Assembly (NCBI GenBank): GCA_964641125.1
Contig: CAZXMO010000031.1
Coordinates: 1-36,446, forward strand
Direction: 5' to 3'
Length of the DNA stretch: 36,446 nucleotides
Origin: JBKHAJ01 sp964641125
GTDB lineage: Bacteria > Spirochaetota > Spirochaetia > SPDA01 > CAZSGZ01
The notes under the pieces were generated by a model that did no database searches, was not told where the DNA came from, and was given only the letters and a program-made list of their open reading frames with translations. The translations under genes were made by a program, and so were the position numbers. Shown here in pieces: positions 23,160 through 30,819 of the stretch. Numbering within the stretch: the first letter of the stretch is position 1; the number at the start of each line of letters is the position of its first letter.

Positions 23160-23879
23160 CTATTGCCGTTTGGCGCTGAGAGTAAAGGCGTACTTGTCTC
23201 CCCGGTAGATAGACCGCTCCATCTCGAGGATGATCTCCTTACCGGCGAAGGTGATCCCTTCGATCAGGAGGGCCGGGGAAGGGAGCTGAAGGCGGAAATA
23301 CTGATTCGACTCCCCGTCGAGGAGAATCGAGCTCAAGTTCTGGTAGATTTCGGTAAGCTCGAGATCGTAGCCGTTTTCGTAGAGATCGTAGAGAGACCCT
23401 TCTAAAAACTGATCGGGAATTTCAGGGCACAATTGCTTAGAAATGTACCGCTCTTCGAGGAGGACCGGATTATCGTCCGCGAAACGGAGCCTCAGGATCC
23501 GGTAGACCGGTCCCGCCATACTGTATCTTCTGCCCCCTATCATCGACGCGTAGCCTTCGGGGACCTCCTCGGCGGTGAGGAGCCGGGTGGAGGGGATGTA
23601 CCCCGCTTCGTGCATGTTCTTGGTAAAGCTTAAGATCTTGTCGACCCGGCGTAGGACCTGCCGCTTCTGCACGAAGGTCCCCTTGCCTTTGACCCGCTTT
23701 GCCCAGCCGCTCATCTCGAGGTATTGCAGCGCCTTGCGAGCGGTGGTGTTACTGACTCCGAAATCTTCGATAATCCGGGTCTCCGAGGGGGTCTTCATTC
23801 CGGGCATCAGTTCGCCTTTTCTTATGGACGAGATGATCTGGTCGCTTATCCGTCTGTACTTGGGCAACTCCCGGCTCAT
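23160..23879 (-). CDS. GntR-family regulator, HutC/UTRA type
   Basis: 239 aa. A winged helix-turn-helix of the GntR family lies at about 5-70 (PKYRRISDQIISSIRKGEL, then SETRIIEDFGVSNTTARKAL as the recognition region, and GTFV wing). Residues about 90-235 are a UTRA effector domain, with VYRILRLRFADDNPVLLEERYI characteristic of the fold. Such regulators bind sugar phosphates or similar small effectors. ATG 23879 is chosen because a perfect -35 (TTGACA) and a TANNNT -10 box lie upstream with 6 nt to the ATG and no ribosome binding site; the frame to 23897 has no support. It is the best candidate to bind ACTTAGTGCACTAAGT. It lies 78 bp after UroD-like gene 1. Confidence 0.9.
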   Translation of the reverse strand: MSRELPKYRRISDQIISSIRKGELMPGMKTPSETRIIEDFGVSNTTARKALQYLEMSGWAKRVKGKGTFVQKRQVLRRVDKILSFTKNMHEAGYIPSTRLLTAEEVPEGYASMIGGRRYSMAGPVYRILRLRFADDNPVLLEERYISKQLCPEIPDQFLEGSLYDLYENGYDLELTEIYQNLSSILLDGESNQYFRLQLPSPALLIEGITFAGKEIILEMERSIYRGDKYAFTLSAKRQ

Positions 23880-23885
23880 CCGACC

Positions 23886-23914
23886 ACAGTAAATCAAGGG
23901 GAACCGGTTGTCAA
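23886..23914 (-). promoter_or_regulatory. Leaderless promoter of the GntR gene
   Basis: Minus strand TTGACA (23914-23909), 17-nt spacer, TACTGT (23891-23886), 6 nt, ATG 23879. The spacer contains GGAACCGGTT (23900-23909), the same 10 bases as the core of the LacI-type palindrome at 32043-32058. Confidence 0.5.
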
Positions 23915-23920
23915 CGTTGG

Positions 23921-23940
23921 TAGTGCCCCAAAGCTTGGGG
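23921..23940. repeat. Solo copy of the TGCCCCAAAGCTTGGGG palindrome
   Basis: TAGTGCCCCAAAGCTTGGGG, between UroD-like gene 1 and the GntR gene. No inverted partner nearby and no T-run after it. Its last four bases begin a 14-bp tandem duplication (GGGGATCTAACCGA twice, 23937-23964) that runs into the UroD stop codon. Confidence 0.7.
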
Positions 23941-23956
23941 ATCTAACCGAGGGGAT

Positions 23957-25177
23957 CTAACCGAATGTAGACGCTTCCTCGATCGCCGAAATATACTCTT
24001 CTACCTCCGGCCGGAGGGAGGCCAGCTCCTCGAGCTTGGCGTCGATCCGCCCGGTGTCGATGGGATAGGTGCCGAACTCTTTGGCCGTGTTGAAGAAGGC
24101 GAGGATGTTCTCCGGGGGCATGTTTCCCTGGATGTTGTGCCCCGAAGAGAAGATGTATCCCCCGCCGGGGGCGAGATGCCGGATCCGGTACAGGGCGTCG
24201 GCCATAACCTCTTCTTTGGAGCGGTGGAAGACCCCCTGATTGTTGGTGTTTCCGTGGAACATGATCCGCTTTCCATACTCTCGTTTGAGGCGCTCCGCGT
24301 TCTCGTTGCCCTTCGCGTTCGCCTGGACCGGCTGGATGATATCCACCCCCATCTCGATGAAGCCGTCTAAGAGCTCGTAGGTGACCCCGCAGCTGTGATA
24401 GACGATCTTGGCGTCACTCTTCGACTTTATGAAGTCGATGATCTTTTTAAACCTCGGCACTATCGATTCCTCGAACATCTTCGGAGGGAGGAAGGGAGCG
24501 GTCTGAAGCCCCCAGTCGTCGCCGACCCATTGCATCTCCAGATATTTTCCGACCCTTCCTAAAAACTCGTCGGCCATGGCCAGGTAGTGGTCGGTAATCG
24601 AGTCGAGGAGATAGTCTGCGAGCTCGGGCTCGAGCATGACGTCCTCGGTAAACTGCTGCATTCCCCGGAGGACCCAGGCGGTGTAGTAGAGGTTCGGCAG
24701 AAATCCGCCTACTAAGGCGTAATCGGTACTCTCATAGAGCTCCCCGACCTCCTCCTCGAGCCCCTCGTAGCGGGCGGGGTCCCGGGGGTCGGGAAACCGG
24801 TAGGCCTTGATCTCATCGAAGGTCGCGCCCGCTAAGACCGGCCGGGTGAACTCGGTGTAGTTTCCGCACCGCTCGTAGCGGGAGCCGAACTCGTCGGTCC
24901 ATGAGCCTTCGGGTCCCTCTTCATAGCTCCAGAACGACGGGGGTTTCGGCCCCACGTAGAAGGTATCCACCCCGAGGTAGTCCCGGATGTCCTGTTTGAC
25001 TAAGGCGAGCCTCTGGGTAGGGTCGTATATGGTGATATCGTCGAAGTCACCGAGGTAGTTCAGGAGATTCCGGTAGGCGATTTCGTGCATCCCGCTGACC
25101 GCGCCGTTGTTGTCGATGGCCACCCGGTCACCTTCCCGGTAGCTCAGAGCCGAACGAAACCGTTCTCGTCGAGTCAT
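23957..25177 (-). CDS. UroD-family protein 1 (methyltransferase-type, HxC motif)
   Basis: 406 aa, a TIM-barrel protein of the uroporphyrinogen decarboxylase family (PF01208). It carries YHSCG, that is His261-x-Cys263, the zinc-ligand motif of corrinoid-linked methyltransferases such as MtaA and MtbA, and not of true HemE enzymes. The third ligand position in the late SSGHNIQGNMPPENI segment is His347 where Cys is usual. It therefore probably binds zinc and acts on a thiol- or methyl-group reaction, or on an unknown substrate. No corrinoid-binding protein is in the window. GGAGG precedes the ATG. A consensus promoter lies upstream. It is divergent from UroD-like gene 2 and starts the minus-strand half of the catabolic cluster. 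Confidence 0.82.
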   Translation of the reverse strand: MTRRERFRSALSYREGDRVAIDNNGAVSGMHEIAYRNLLNYLGDFDDITIYDPTQRLALVKQDIRDYLGVDTFYVGPKPPSFWSYEEGPEGSWTDEFGSRYERCGNYTEFTRPVLAGATFDEIKAYRFPDPRDPARYEGLEEEVGELYESTDYALVGGFLPNLYYTAWVLRGMQQFTEDVMLEPELADYLLDSITDHYLAMADEFLGRVGKYLEMQWVGDDWGLQTAPFLPPKMFEESIVPRFKKIIDFIKSKSDAKIVYHSCGVTYELLDGFIEMGVDIIQPVQANAKGNENAERLKREYGKRIMFHGNTNNQGVFHRSKEEVMADALYRIRHLAPGGGYIFSSGHNIQGNMPPENILAFFNTAKEFGTYPIDTGRIDAKLEELASLRPEVEEYISAIEEASTFG

Positions 25178-25194
25178 GATTCCTCCGTAGGAGG

Positions 25195-25224
25195 ATTGTA
25201 CAGCTTGCCGGAAAGGCTTGTCAA
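25195..25224 (-). promoter_or_regulatory. Predicted promoter of UroD-family gene 1
   Basis: Minus strand TTGACA (25224-25219, perfect), 18-nt spacer, TACAAT (25200-25195). The start would be near 25188, giving a leader of about 10 nt with GGAGG. A DNA palindrome TCCTCC-GTA-GGAGGA (25181-25195) lies across the start site. Confidence 0.6.
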
Positions 25225-25251
25225 ATAAAGTTTTATATCTTTACTTTTTTA

Positions 25252-25260
25252 TGGTATACT
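25252..25260 (+). promoter_or_regulatory. Extended -10 of UroD-family gene 2
   Basis: TGGTATACT, an extended -10 box (TGN plus TATACT at 25255-25260), about 55 nt before ATG 25316. No clear -35 box; the upstream DNA is very AT-rich. Confidence 0.4.
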
Positions 25261-25315
25261 CCTTTTTCAAGACAACCGTTTCGAAACTACGGAGAGATAA
25301 CGGGAGAAGACGACT

Positions 25316-26632
25316 ATGCCGCGGGATCCATCGACCGAACAGACGGCTCTAGGCCTCATGACAACCCAGGGGATCGAGACCGATCTCCTCTTTTCCGGTA
25401 CAGAAAGAGAGACGCTCAAAGAGCTGGCCCGCCGGACCGCCGAGCTCGCGGCGCGTCCCGAGGAAGACGAGAAGAAGGAACTCTGGAGACGTTTGAACGA
25501 TCTCGAGCCGGTGAGGCCCCTCGTTTTCTGCGACCCGGAGAACGGGTGGAACGAGATCATCCGGCAGAAGGACCTGGTGTGTACCGACAAGCTCGCCCGG
25601 GTCTGGGAGATGAATCTTCGCAAAGAGATCTTCTGGGGATCCGAGATGCTCGACGACCGGGTCATAGAGCCCTATTTCGACATTCCCTATTCCTACTCCG
25701 ACACCGGGTGGGGACTCAAGGAAGAGGTGATCGGCGAAGAGGAGCAGGAGCACGGCGGCTCTGTCCGCTGGATTTCCCCTATCCGGGATTACGACCGGGA
25801 TCTCCCCAAGCTTAGATTCCCTAAGATCATCGTCGATTACGAGCAGACCCGCTGTGTTTTGGATTTTGCCGGAGAGCTCTTCGACGGCATCCTCGATGTA
25901 CGTCTCAAGGGGGTATGGTGGTGGACCCTGGGAATGACCATGGATTTTATCCACCTCCGGGGCCTGGAGAATCTGATGCTCGATATGTACGACCATCCCG
26001 AGGGGGTGCATCGGCTGATGGGCTTCCTTCGGGACGGATATCTGGCCAAGCTCGATTTCTTGGAAGAGAACGATCTCTTGAGCCTCAACACCGGGGGAAG
26101 CTATGTGGGATCGGGGGGATTCGGATGGACCGGCGAGCTTCCCCAGTCCGATTTCGACAAGGAGCACGTTCGGACCATCGATATGTGGGGCTTTACCGAG
26201 AGCCAGGAGACCGTGGGTGTTTCCTCCGAAATGTTTGCGGAGTTCATTTTCCCCTATCAGAGAGAGATCCAGGAGCGGTTCGGCCTCAACTGCTACGGGT
26301 GCTGCGAGCCCATCGATCCCCGGTGGGAGGTGGTCAAACAGACTCCGAGGCTCCGGCGGGTTTCGGCATCCCCGTGGGCGAATAAGTCCCGGATGGCGGA
26401 ACTCCTCGGGTCCGACTACGTTCTCTCCATGAAGCCGAGTCCCACCCCCCTCGCCGGGCCGCGGATAGACGGAGAACAGATCAGAGGGGATCTCAGGAAA
26501 GATCTCGAGCAAACCAAGGGATGTCGGGTCGAGGTCATTATGAAGGACAATCACACCATCGGGAACAATCCCCAAAACGTCATTGACTGGATCCGTATCG
26601 CCAAGGAGGAGGCTCGGCGTATCGAATCATAA
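25316..26632 (+). CDS. UroD-family-like protein 2
   Basis: 438 aa, distantly related to the UroD superfamily. The barrel is suggested by the spaced hydrophobic strands and by the late segment NCYGCCEPIDPRWEVVKQ (325-342), which sits where methyltransferase-type members have their zinc ligands; here it is Cys326, Cys329 and Cys330 rather than HxC. The Trp-rich KGVWWWTLGM (199-207) and SYVGSGGFGWTGELPQ (262-277) are conserved-looking. Proteins of this type occur in sugar catabolic loci, but the reaction is unknown. GGGAG 9 nt before ATG 25316 supports the start. It opens the plus-strand half of the cluster and is followed 160 bp later by the sugar-binding lipoprotein gene. Confidence 0.7.
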   Translation: MPRDPSTEQTALGLMTTQGIETDLLFSGTERETLKELARRTAELAARPEEDEKKELWRRLNDLEPVRPLVFCDPENGWNEIIRQKDLVCTDKLARVWEMNLRKEIFWGSEMLDDRVIEPYFDIPYSYSDTGWGLKEEVIGEEEQEHGGSVRWISPIRDYDRDLPKLRFPKIIVDYEQTRCVLDFAGELFDGILDVRLKGVWWWTLGMTMDFIHLRGLENLMLDMYDHPEGVHRLMGFLRDGYLAKLDFLEENDLLSLNTGGSYVGSGGFGWTGELPQSDFDKEHVRTIDMWGFTESQETVGVSSEMFAEFIFPYQREIQERFGLNCYGCCEPIDPRWEVVKQTPRLRRVSASPWANKSRMAELLGSDYVLSMKPSPTPLAGPRIDGEQIRGDLRKDLEQTKGCRVEVIMKDNHTIGNNPQNVIDWIRIAKEEARRIES

Positions 26633-26695
26633 CGCGGGGCAGCTCGGCAGCGGGCGGAGGCGGCACGAGAATAAATAGACCCGAGAATAAAAAAC

Positions 26696-26724
26696 TTGAC
26701 GGGCGGTTTAGGTGGATATAAGAT
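26696..26724 (+). promoter_or_regulatory. Predicted promoter of the ABC transporter operon
   Basis: TTGACG 26696-26701, 17-nt spacer, TAAGAT 26719-26724. The leader is about 60 nt long and contains a hairpin (26743-26764) followed by TTTT. Confidence 0.45.
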
Positions 26725-26742
26725 TATTTCTATTGGATATCT

Positions 26743-26768
26743 CGGTGCGCGGTGTCGTGCGCCGTTTT
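26743..26768 (+). terminator. Possible attenuator hairpin in the transporter leader
   Basis: Arms 26743-26750 and 26757-26764 pair over 8 bp including two G-U pairs around a 6-nt loop, then TTTT. It lies between the promoter and the ribosome binding site of the lipoprotein gene, where it could limit read-through. Confidence 0.35.
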
Positions 26769-26792
26769 AGCAAAAAATTTAAGGGAGGACTT

Positions 26793-27830
26793 ATGAAAAA
26801 GACTTGGAAGATTCTTTCGGTTGCGCTTATCAGCATGATGCTGCTTTTCGCGGTATTAGGCTGCGCGAAAGAAGAAGGCGCGTCCGGCGGTGAAGAGAAA
26901 CAGGAGACGGCCGAAGTCGTAATGCCGGGTGAAGGAATGTACTTCCGCCTGGTTACCCACGGAGGAGACGATCCCTTCTGGGCTGTTGTTTCTCAGGGTA
27001 TGCGGGATGCCGCGGACGAGCTCGGATGCCGAGCGGAGATCGATCTTGCCGGAGGCGACCTCGCTCAGCAGCAGAAGGCGTTTCAGGATGCGGTCGGCTC
27101 CAATCCGGACGGAATCGCTCTGGTCATAAACGATGCCCAGGCCTGGGACAAGCCGGTATCGGACGCCATCGGTCAGGGAATTCCGGTCATCGGAATTAAC
27201 AACGACGATCCGGAAGGCTCCGCGGGTAACGACAGGCTCTGCTACATCGGTCAGAGCGAACGGGTCGCGTCCTACAAGCTGGCCCAGAAGATCTTCTCCG
27301 AAGCGGAAGCGGACGGAGTGAATTTCGCTAATTCCAACGTCGCCTTTGCCGCCGAGGTACCCGGCGCCGCGTACGCTCAGATACGGGCACTCGGGGTCCA
27401 GGATGCGATGGTCGAGTTCGGAATCGGAGCAAACAGCTTCGAGATGATCGACGCCGGCGGTCTGGAAATGACTACCGTCGAGAGCAGGATCACCTCGTAT
27501 CTTATGGCAAATCCCGAAACTACCTTCATCATGGGAGCGGGCGGGATCTGTACCGACAGGCTCATGAGCTCGCTGCAGGGCGCAGGATTCGAAGCCGGTG
27601 AGGTCTACGCGGGGGGATTCGATGCGGCCCCGGGGACGCTGGAAGGAATCAAGTCCGACTATCTCATCGCGTCCATCGATCAGCAGCAGTATCTGCAGGG
27701 GTACTTCGCGGTGTACACTCTCTATCTCTACAACAAGTACGGCCTGACGCCGAATATCGATACCGGCGGTTACCTCATCACCAAGGAAACCGTGGACTTG
27801 ATCGAAGACCTTTCCGGAAAATACCGGTAA
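26793..27830 (+). CDS. ABC sugar-binding lipoprotein, ribose type
   Basis: 345 aa. The signal peptide ends in the lipobox VLGC with Cys24, so the protein is a membrane-anchored lipoprotein. The rest is a type I periplasmic binding protein (Peripla_BP_4): the VTHGGDDPFWAVVSQGM opening, the QQKAFQDAVGSNPDGI block and PVIGINNDDP hinge region resemble ribose, allose and inositol binders. It delivers substrate to the two permeases downstream. ATG 26793 is selected because GGAGG lies 4 nt upstream and the lipoprotein signal begins there; an in-frame extension to 26712 would cover the leader hairpin. A strong terminator follows, so it is probably made in excess over the rest. Confidence 0.92.
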   Translation: MKKTWKILSVALISMMLLFAVLGCAKEEGASGGEEKQETAEVVMPGEGMYFRLVTHGGDDPFWAVVSQGMRDAADELGCRAEIDLAGGDLAQQQKAFQDAVGSNPDGIALVINDAQAWDKPVSDAIGQGIPVIGINNDDPEGSAGNDRLCYIGQSERVASYKLAQKIFSEAEADGVNFANSNVAFAAEVPGAAYAQIRALGVQDAMVEFGIGANSFEMIDAGGLEMTTVESRITSYLMANPETTFIMGAGGICTDRLMSSLQGAGFEAGEVYAGGFDAAPGTLEGIKSDYLIASIDQQQYLQGYFAVYTLYLYNKYGLTPNIDTGGYLITKETVDLIEDLSGKYR

Positions 27831-27866
27831 AAGTTAACCAATTTTCACTGATTATGGTTTAGAATA

Positions 27867-27892
27867 GGGGAAAGCATTCGCTTTCCCCTTTT
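27867..27892 (+). terminator. Intrinsic terminator between binding protein and permease genes
   Basis: GGGGAAAGC, ATTC, GCTTTCCCC then TTTT: a perfect 9-bp stem with a 4-nt loop. Two further short hairpins follow (GCGCCC/GGGCGC at 27902-27917 and GGATGA/TCATCC at 27932-27950). This intergenic arrangement usually lowers permease and ATPase expression relative to the binding protein. Confidence 0.8.
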
Positions 27893-27993
27893 ACTCGATA
27901 TGCGCCCGGCAGGGCGCCCGAGGCGGCGGCGGGATGACCTCACCTCATCCTCGGTGACGGTTTTATTAAGGTTTATAAGGAAGGTTGGCTTCT

Positions 27994-28965
27994 ATGAAAG
28001 CACTACGCGCTAAATACCGGTCCCTCCAGGGGGTAAACACGGCGGTCACCTTTGTCGCGGTGGTGACGATTTTCGCGATTTTTACCCCTGGGCACCTTTT
28101 TATCAATCCGAGGAACCTCGCATCCATGGCGAAGCTCATTCCCGACCTCGGGATGGTCGCCTTAGGTGTGGGGATTCTCATGATCGCCGGGGAGTTCGAC
28201 CTCTCGGTTTCCTCGGTACTGCCCTTCTGCAGCTTCATATTTGCACTTCTCGTGACTAACGGGATGCTTCCCTTTCCGGCGTTGCTGTTGACGATCCCGG
28301 TGGGAGCGGTATTCGGCCTCATGAACGGAATGATAGTGGTCAAATCGGGGCTCCCCTCGTTCATCATCACCTTGAGCACGATGATGTTTTTAAAGGGTCT
28401 TCTCTTCGGCCTTTCCCGGCTGATGCCCATCAGTCTCAACCGGGTTCTCGATCCCGACATGCCCTTCGTTCGCGCCCTGACGGGAACGATCGGACCCATA
28501 CCCGTACAGTTCGTGTGGCTCTTAGGGATCGCCGTTCTCTTAGGGATAGTCCTCAAGAAAAACAAATTCGGTAACTGGGTCTATGCTGTAGGGAGCAATC
28601 AGGAAGCGGCCCGTGCTATGGGAGTCAACATCGGCCTGGTCAAGGTGTGCCTCTATGTTCTTATCGGGGTACTCTGCGCCTTCGTTTCGGTGATGCAGGC
28701 AACCCGCTTGGGTTCTTTCGCCGCGACTCAAGGGGTCGGATTCGAGCTCAAGGCGATCGCCGCGGTGGTTGTCGGCGGCACATCCTTGAGAGGAGGGGTG
28801 GGCTCGATGTGGAGTATCTTTTTGGGCCTCCTCATCGTCCGGACTCTGGAAACGGGACTTATTCTCATGCGTGTTCCCGTATTCGGGGTGGAGGCCTTCT
28901 TAGGAATAGCGGTAATCATCTTTGTTATTTTGAACGATATCTTGAACAGACGGAGCGCGACATAA
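27994..28965 (+). CDS. ABC sugar permease 1 (RbsC/BPD_transp_2 type)
   Basis: 323 aa, very hydrophobic, about eight to ten transmembrane helices. Family signatures are GVGILMIAGEFDLSVSS (about 55-71) and GGTSLRGGVGSMW (about 265-277). It forms the membrane channel of a ribose-type ABC importer together with permease 2. AAGGAAGG lies about 9 nt before ATG 27994; a TTG at 27985 is an unlikely alternative. It lies after the terminator and 27 bp before the ATPase gene. Having two different permeases suggests a heterodimeric channel rather than the RbsC homodimer. Confidence 0.9.
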   Translation: MKALRAKYRSLQGVNTAVTFVAVVTIFAIFTPGHLFINPRNLASMAKLIPDLGMVALGVGILMIAGEFDLSVSSVLPFCSFIFALLVTNGMLPFPALLLTIPVGAVFGLMNGMIVVKSGLPSFIITLSTMMFLKGLLFGLSRLMPISLNRVLDPDMPFVRALTGTIGPIPVQFVWLLGIAVLLGIVLKKNKFGNWVYAVGSNQEAARAMGVNIGLVKVCLYVLIGVLCAFVSVMQATRLGSFAATQGVGFELKAIAAVVVGGTSLRGGVGSMWSIFLGLLIVRTLETGLILMRVPVFGVEAFLGIAVIIFVILNDILNRRSAT

Positions 28966-28992
28966 TACGCGCCTTAAGCAAAGGAGAAAGAT

Positions 28993-29754
28993 ATGGCTGA
29001 AGCATGTAACGGCGGGGGGCTCTTGAAACTCGAGAAGATCGACAAGTGGTTCGGAAAGATTCATACCCTAAAGAATATCAATTTGGAGTTCGGCAAAGGC
29101 GAAGTCGTCGGATTAGTCGGTGACAACGGGGCGGGTAAGTCCACCCTCATAAAGACAATATCCGGCTATCATCAGGCGGAGAAGGGCTCGATATACTGGC
29201 AGGGGCAAAAGGTCAAGATCCGCCATCCCAAGACCGCCCGTCAGCTCGGAATCGAGACGGTGTATCAGGAGCAGGCCTTAGCGCCCCATTTGAGCATAGC
29301 CCGGAATATCTTCATGGGGCGGGAGCCGAGCGGCGGTGCCGGATTCATGAAAGAGAAGGAGATGGATGAGCAGAGTCTCAAAGCCCTTGAGGGGCTGGGA
29401 CTCCACCTCCGCTCCTCGGAGATTCCCGTGTCCAAGCTTTCGGGAGGGGAAAGACAGGGGGTGGCTATCGCCCGGGCCCTTCATTTCGAGGCGAAGCTGG
29501 TCATCCTCGATGAGCCCACGGTTGCCCTTTCGGTCGGCGAGGTCCAGGAGGTCCTCGAGTTCGTAAGGCTCTTGAAGGAGAGGGAGGTAACCGTAATTTT
29601 TATCACCCACAACCTGCACCACGTCTATTCCGTGGCCGATCGCATAGTGATCCTAGCCCACGGCGAGGTCATCCATGATATCTGTACAGCGGATACCGAC
29701 GTGGACAAGCTGTCCGATCTGATCGTGGCGAGCACCCTCGGTAAAGTCGTCTGA
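28993..29754 (+). CDS. ABC sugar importer ATPase, single domain
   Basis: 253 aa with one nucleotide-binding domain. Walker A is GDNGAGKST (43-51), the signature LSGGERQ is at 149-155, Walker B LVILDEP at 169-175, and the switch His206 is in ITHN. Ribose-type importers (RbsA, MglA, XylG) usually have two fused ATPase domains and about 500 aa. This one resembles FrcA, the ATPase of the fructose importer, and would act as a homodimer. GGAG is upstream of the ATG. It lies between two permease genes. Confidence 0.92.
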   Translation: MAEACNGGGLLKLEKIDKWFGKIHTLKNINLEFGKGEVVGLVGDNGAGKSTLIKTISGYHQAEKGSIYWQGQKVKIRHPKTARQLGIETVYQEQALAPHLSIARNIFMGREPSGGAGFMKEKEMDEQSLKALEGLGLHLRSSEIPVSKLSGGERQGVAIARALHFEAKLVILDEPTVALSVGEVQEVLEFVRLLKEREVTVIFITHNLHHVYSVADRIVILAHGEVIHDICTADTDVDKLSDLIVASTLGKVV

Positions 29755-29770
29755 TTCCAAGGAGGGGATT

Positions 29771-30781
29771 GTGAACGGAAAAACGGACACAGCAAAACAG
29801 CCGGTCCTCAAAACTCTCTTGCAGTACTTTCTGCGGTTCAAAGCATTAGGTGTACTTGTCATCCTGGTCCTCCTCGTGGTTTTCGTCGGCATCTTCTCGC
29901 CGGAGAACAACTTCGTGAGGCCTCAGAACATCACAAATCTCTTGGCTTACGGGTCGGAGTTCGCGGTTATTGTCTTAGGCGTCGGAATGCTGATGATAGC
30001 GGGCGAGTTCGATTTGAGCGTCGGATCGGTCCTCGCCTTCGGAGCGTTTATCTTCTCTTCTCTCTTTCGAGCGGGGGTCGCGCCCTTTCCGGCCTTTCTC
30101 GTAACCATGGTAGGCGGCGCGGTAATGGGGCTCATCAACGGTCTTATCACCGTCAAGGGAAAGATATTGAGCTTTGTCGCCACCTTGGGCACGATGATGA
30201 TGTGGCGGGGTCTGACCCTCCTCTTTACCGGGGGCCGGCAGAGGCCCTGCGACGTATCGGAGTACCGGGCTTTTACATGGATCTTTACCGGTCGAATCGG
30301 AGGGTTCTTTCCCATGCAGGCGGTGTGGTTCTTACTCTTCGCGGTCATCCTCATATTTCTCCTGCACAGGCATTCCTTCGGTAACTGGGTCTACGGTACC
30401 GGAGACAATCCCTTGGCGGCCCGGGCTATGTGTATCAACACCGATATGGTCAAGATCGTATGCTTTATCATCGTCGGACTCTTAGTCGCCTTCGCCTCCA
30501 CTATGCAGATAATCCGGGTGGGCGCGTTCTCGACACGGGTGGGGACCGGCTGGGAGCTCAAGATCATAGCTGCCGCGGTCGTAGGCGGTACCTCCCTCCT
30601 CGGCGGGCGGGGGACCATGGTGGGCATCTTCTTAGGCGCTCTCATCATCATGGTCATCGAGAACGCCTTGACGGTAACCCGCCTCCCCTACGAGTGGACT
30701 TTCATGGTCTATGGTCTGGTCATTCTCGGCTCCGCGCTTCTGGATCTTTATATAGAGAAACAGAAGTTAAGATATACATAG
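29771..30781 (+). CDS. ABC sugar permease 2 (RbsC/BPD_transp_2 type)
   Basis: 336 aa, polytopic. It has GVGMLMIAGEFDLSVGS (about 73-89) and GGTSLLGGRGTMVG (about 277-290), the same family as permease 1 but clearly divergent. AAGGAGGGG 3-4 nt before GTG 29771 supports this start. It begins 16 bp after the ATPase stop. It likely pairs with permease 1 in one channel. Confidence 0.9.
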   Translation: MNGKTDTAKQPVLKTLLQYFLRFKALGVLVILVLLVVFVGIFSPENNFVRPQNITNLLAYGSEFAVIVLGVGMLMIAGEFDLSVGSVLAFGAFIFSSLFRAGVAPFPAFLVTMVGGAVMGLINGLITVKGKILSFVATLGTMMMWRGLTLLFTGGRQRPCDVSEYRAFTWIFTGRIGGFFPMQAVWFLLFAVILIFLLHRHSFGNWVYGTGDNPLAARAMCINTDMVKIVCFIIVGLLVAFASTMQIIRVGAFSTRVGTGWELKIIAAAVVGGTSLLGGRGTMVGIFLGALIIMVIENALTVTRLPYEWTFMVYGLVILGSALLDLYIEKQKLRYT

Positions 30782-30819
30782 GCGATGAGCATGATAGAGG
30801 GAACACGCAGAAACCTGAA

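Noticed and set aside
23957..25177. Annotation as HemE uroporphyrinogen decarboxylase
   Set aside because: The HxC zinc motif, catabolic gene context and lack of heme genes argue for the methyltransferase-type branch rather than heme synthesis.
25181..25195. TCCTCC-GTA-GGAGGA as an RNA hairpin hiding the ribosome binding site of UroD-family gene 1
   Set aside because: The predicted -10 box (25195-25200) overlaps the upstream arm, so that arm would not be transcribed. It can only matter as a DNA palindrome.
25349..26575. 408-codon open frame antisense to UroD-family gene 2
   Set aside because: High-GC codon bias of the real gene leaves the opposite frame open; its translation has no recognisable domain and it has no start signals.
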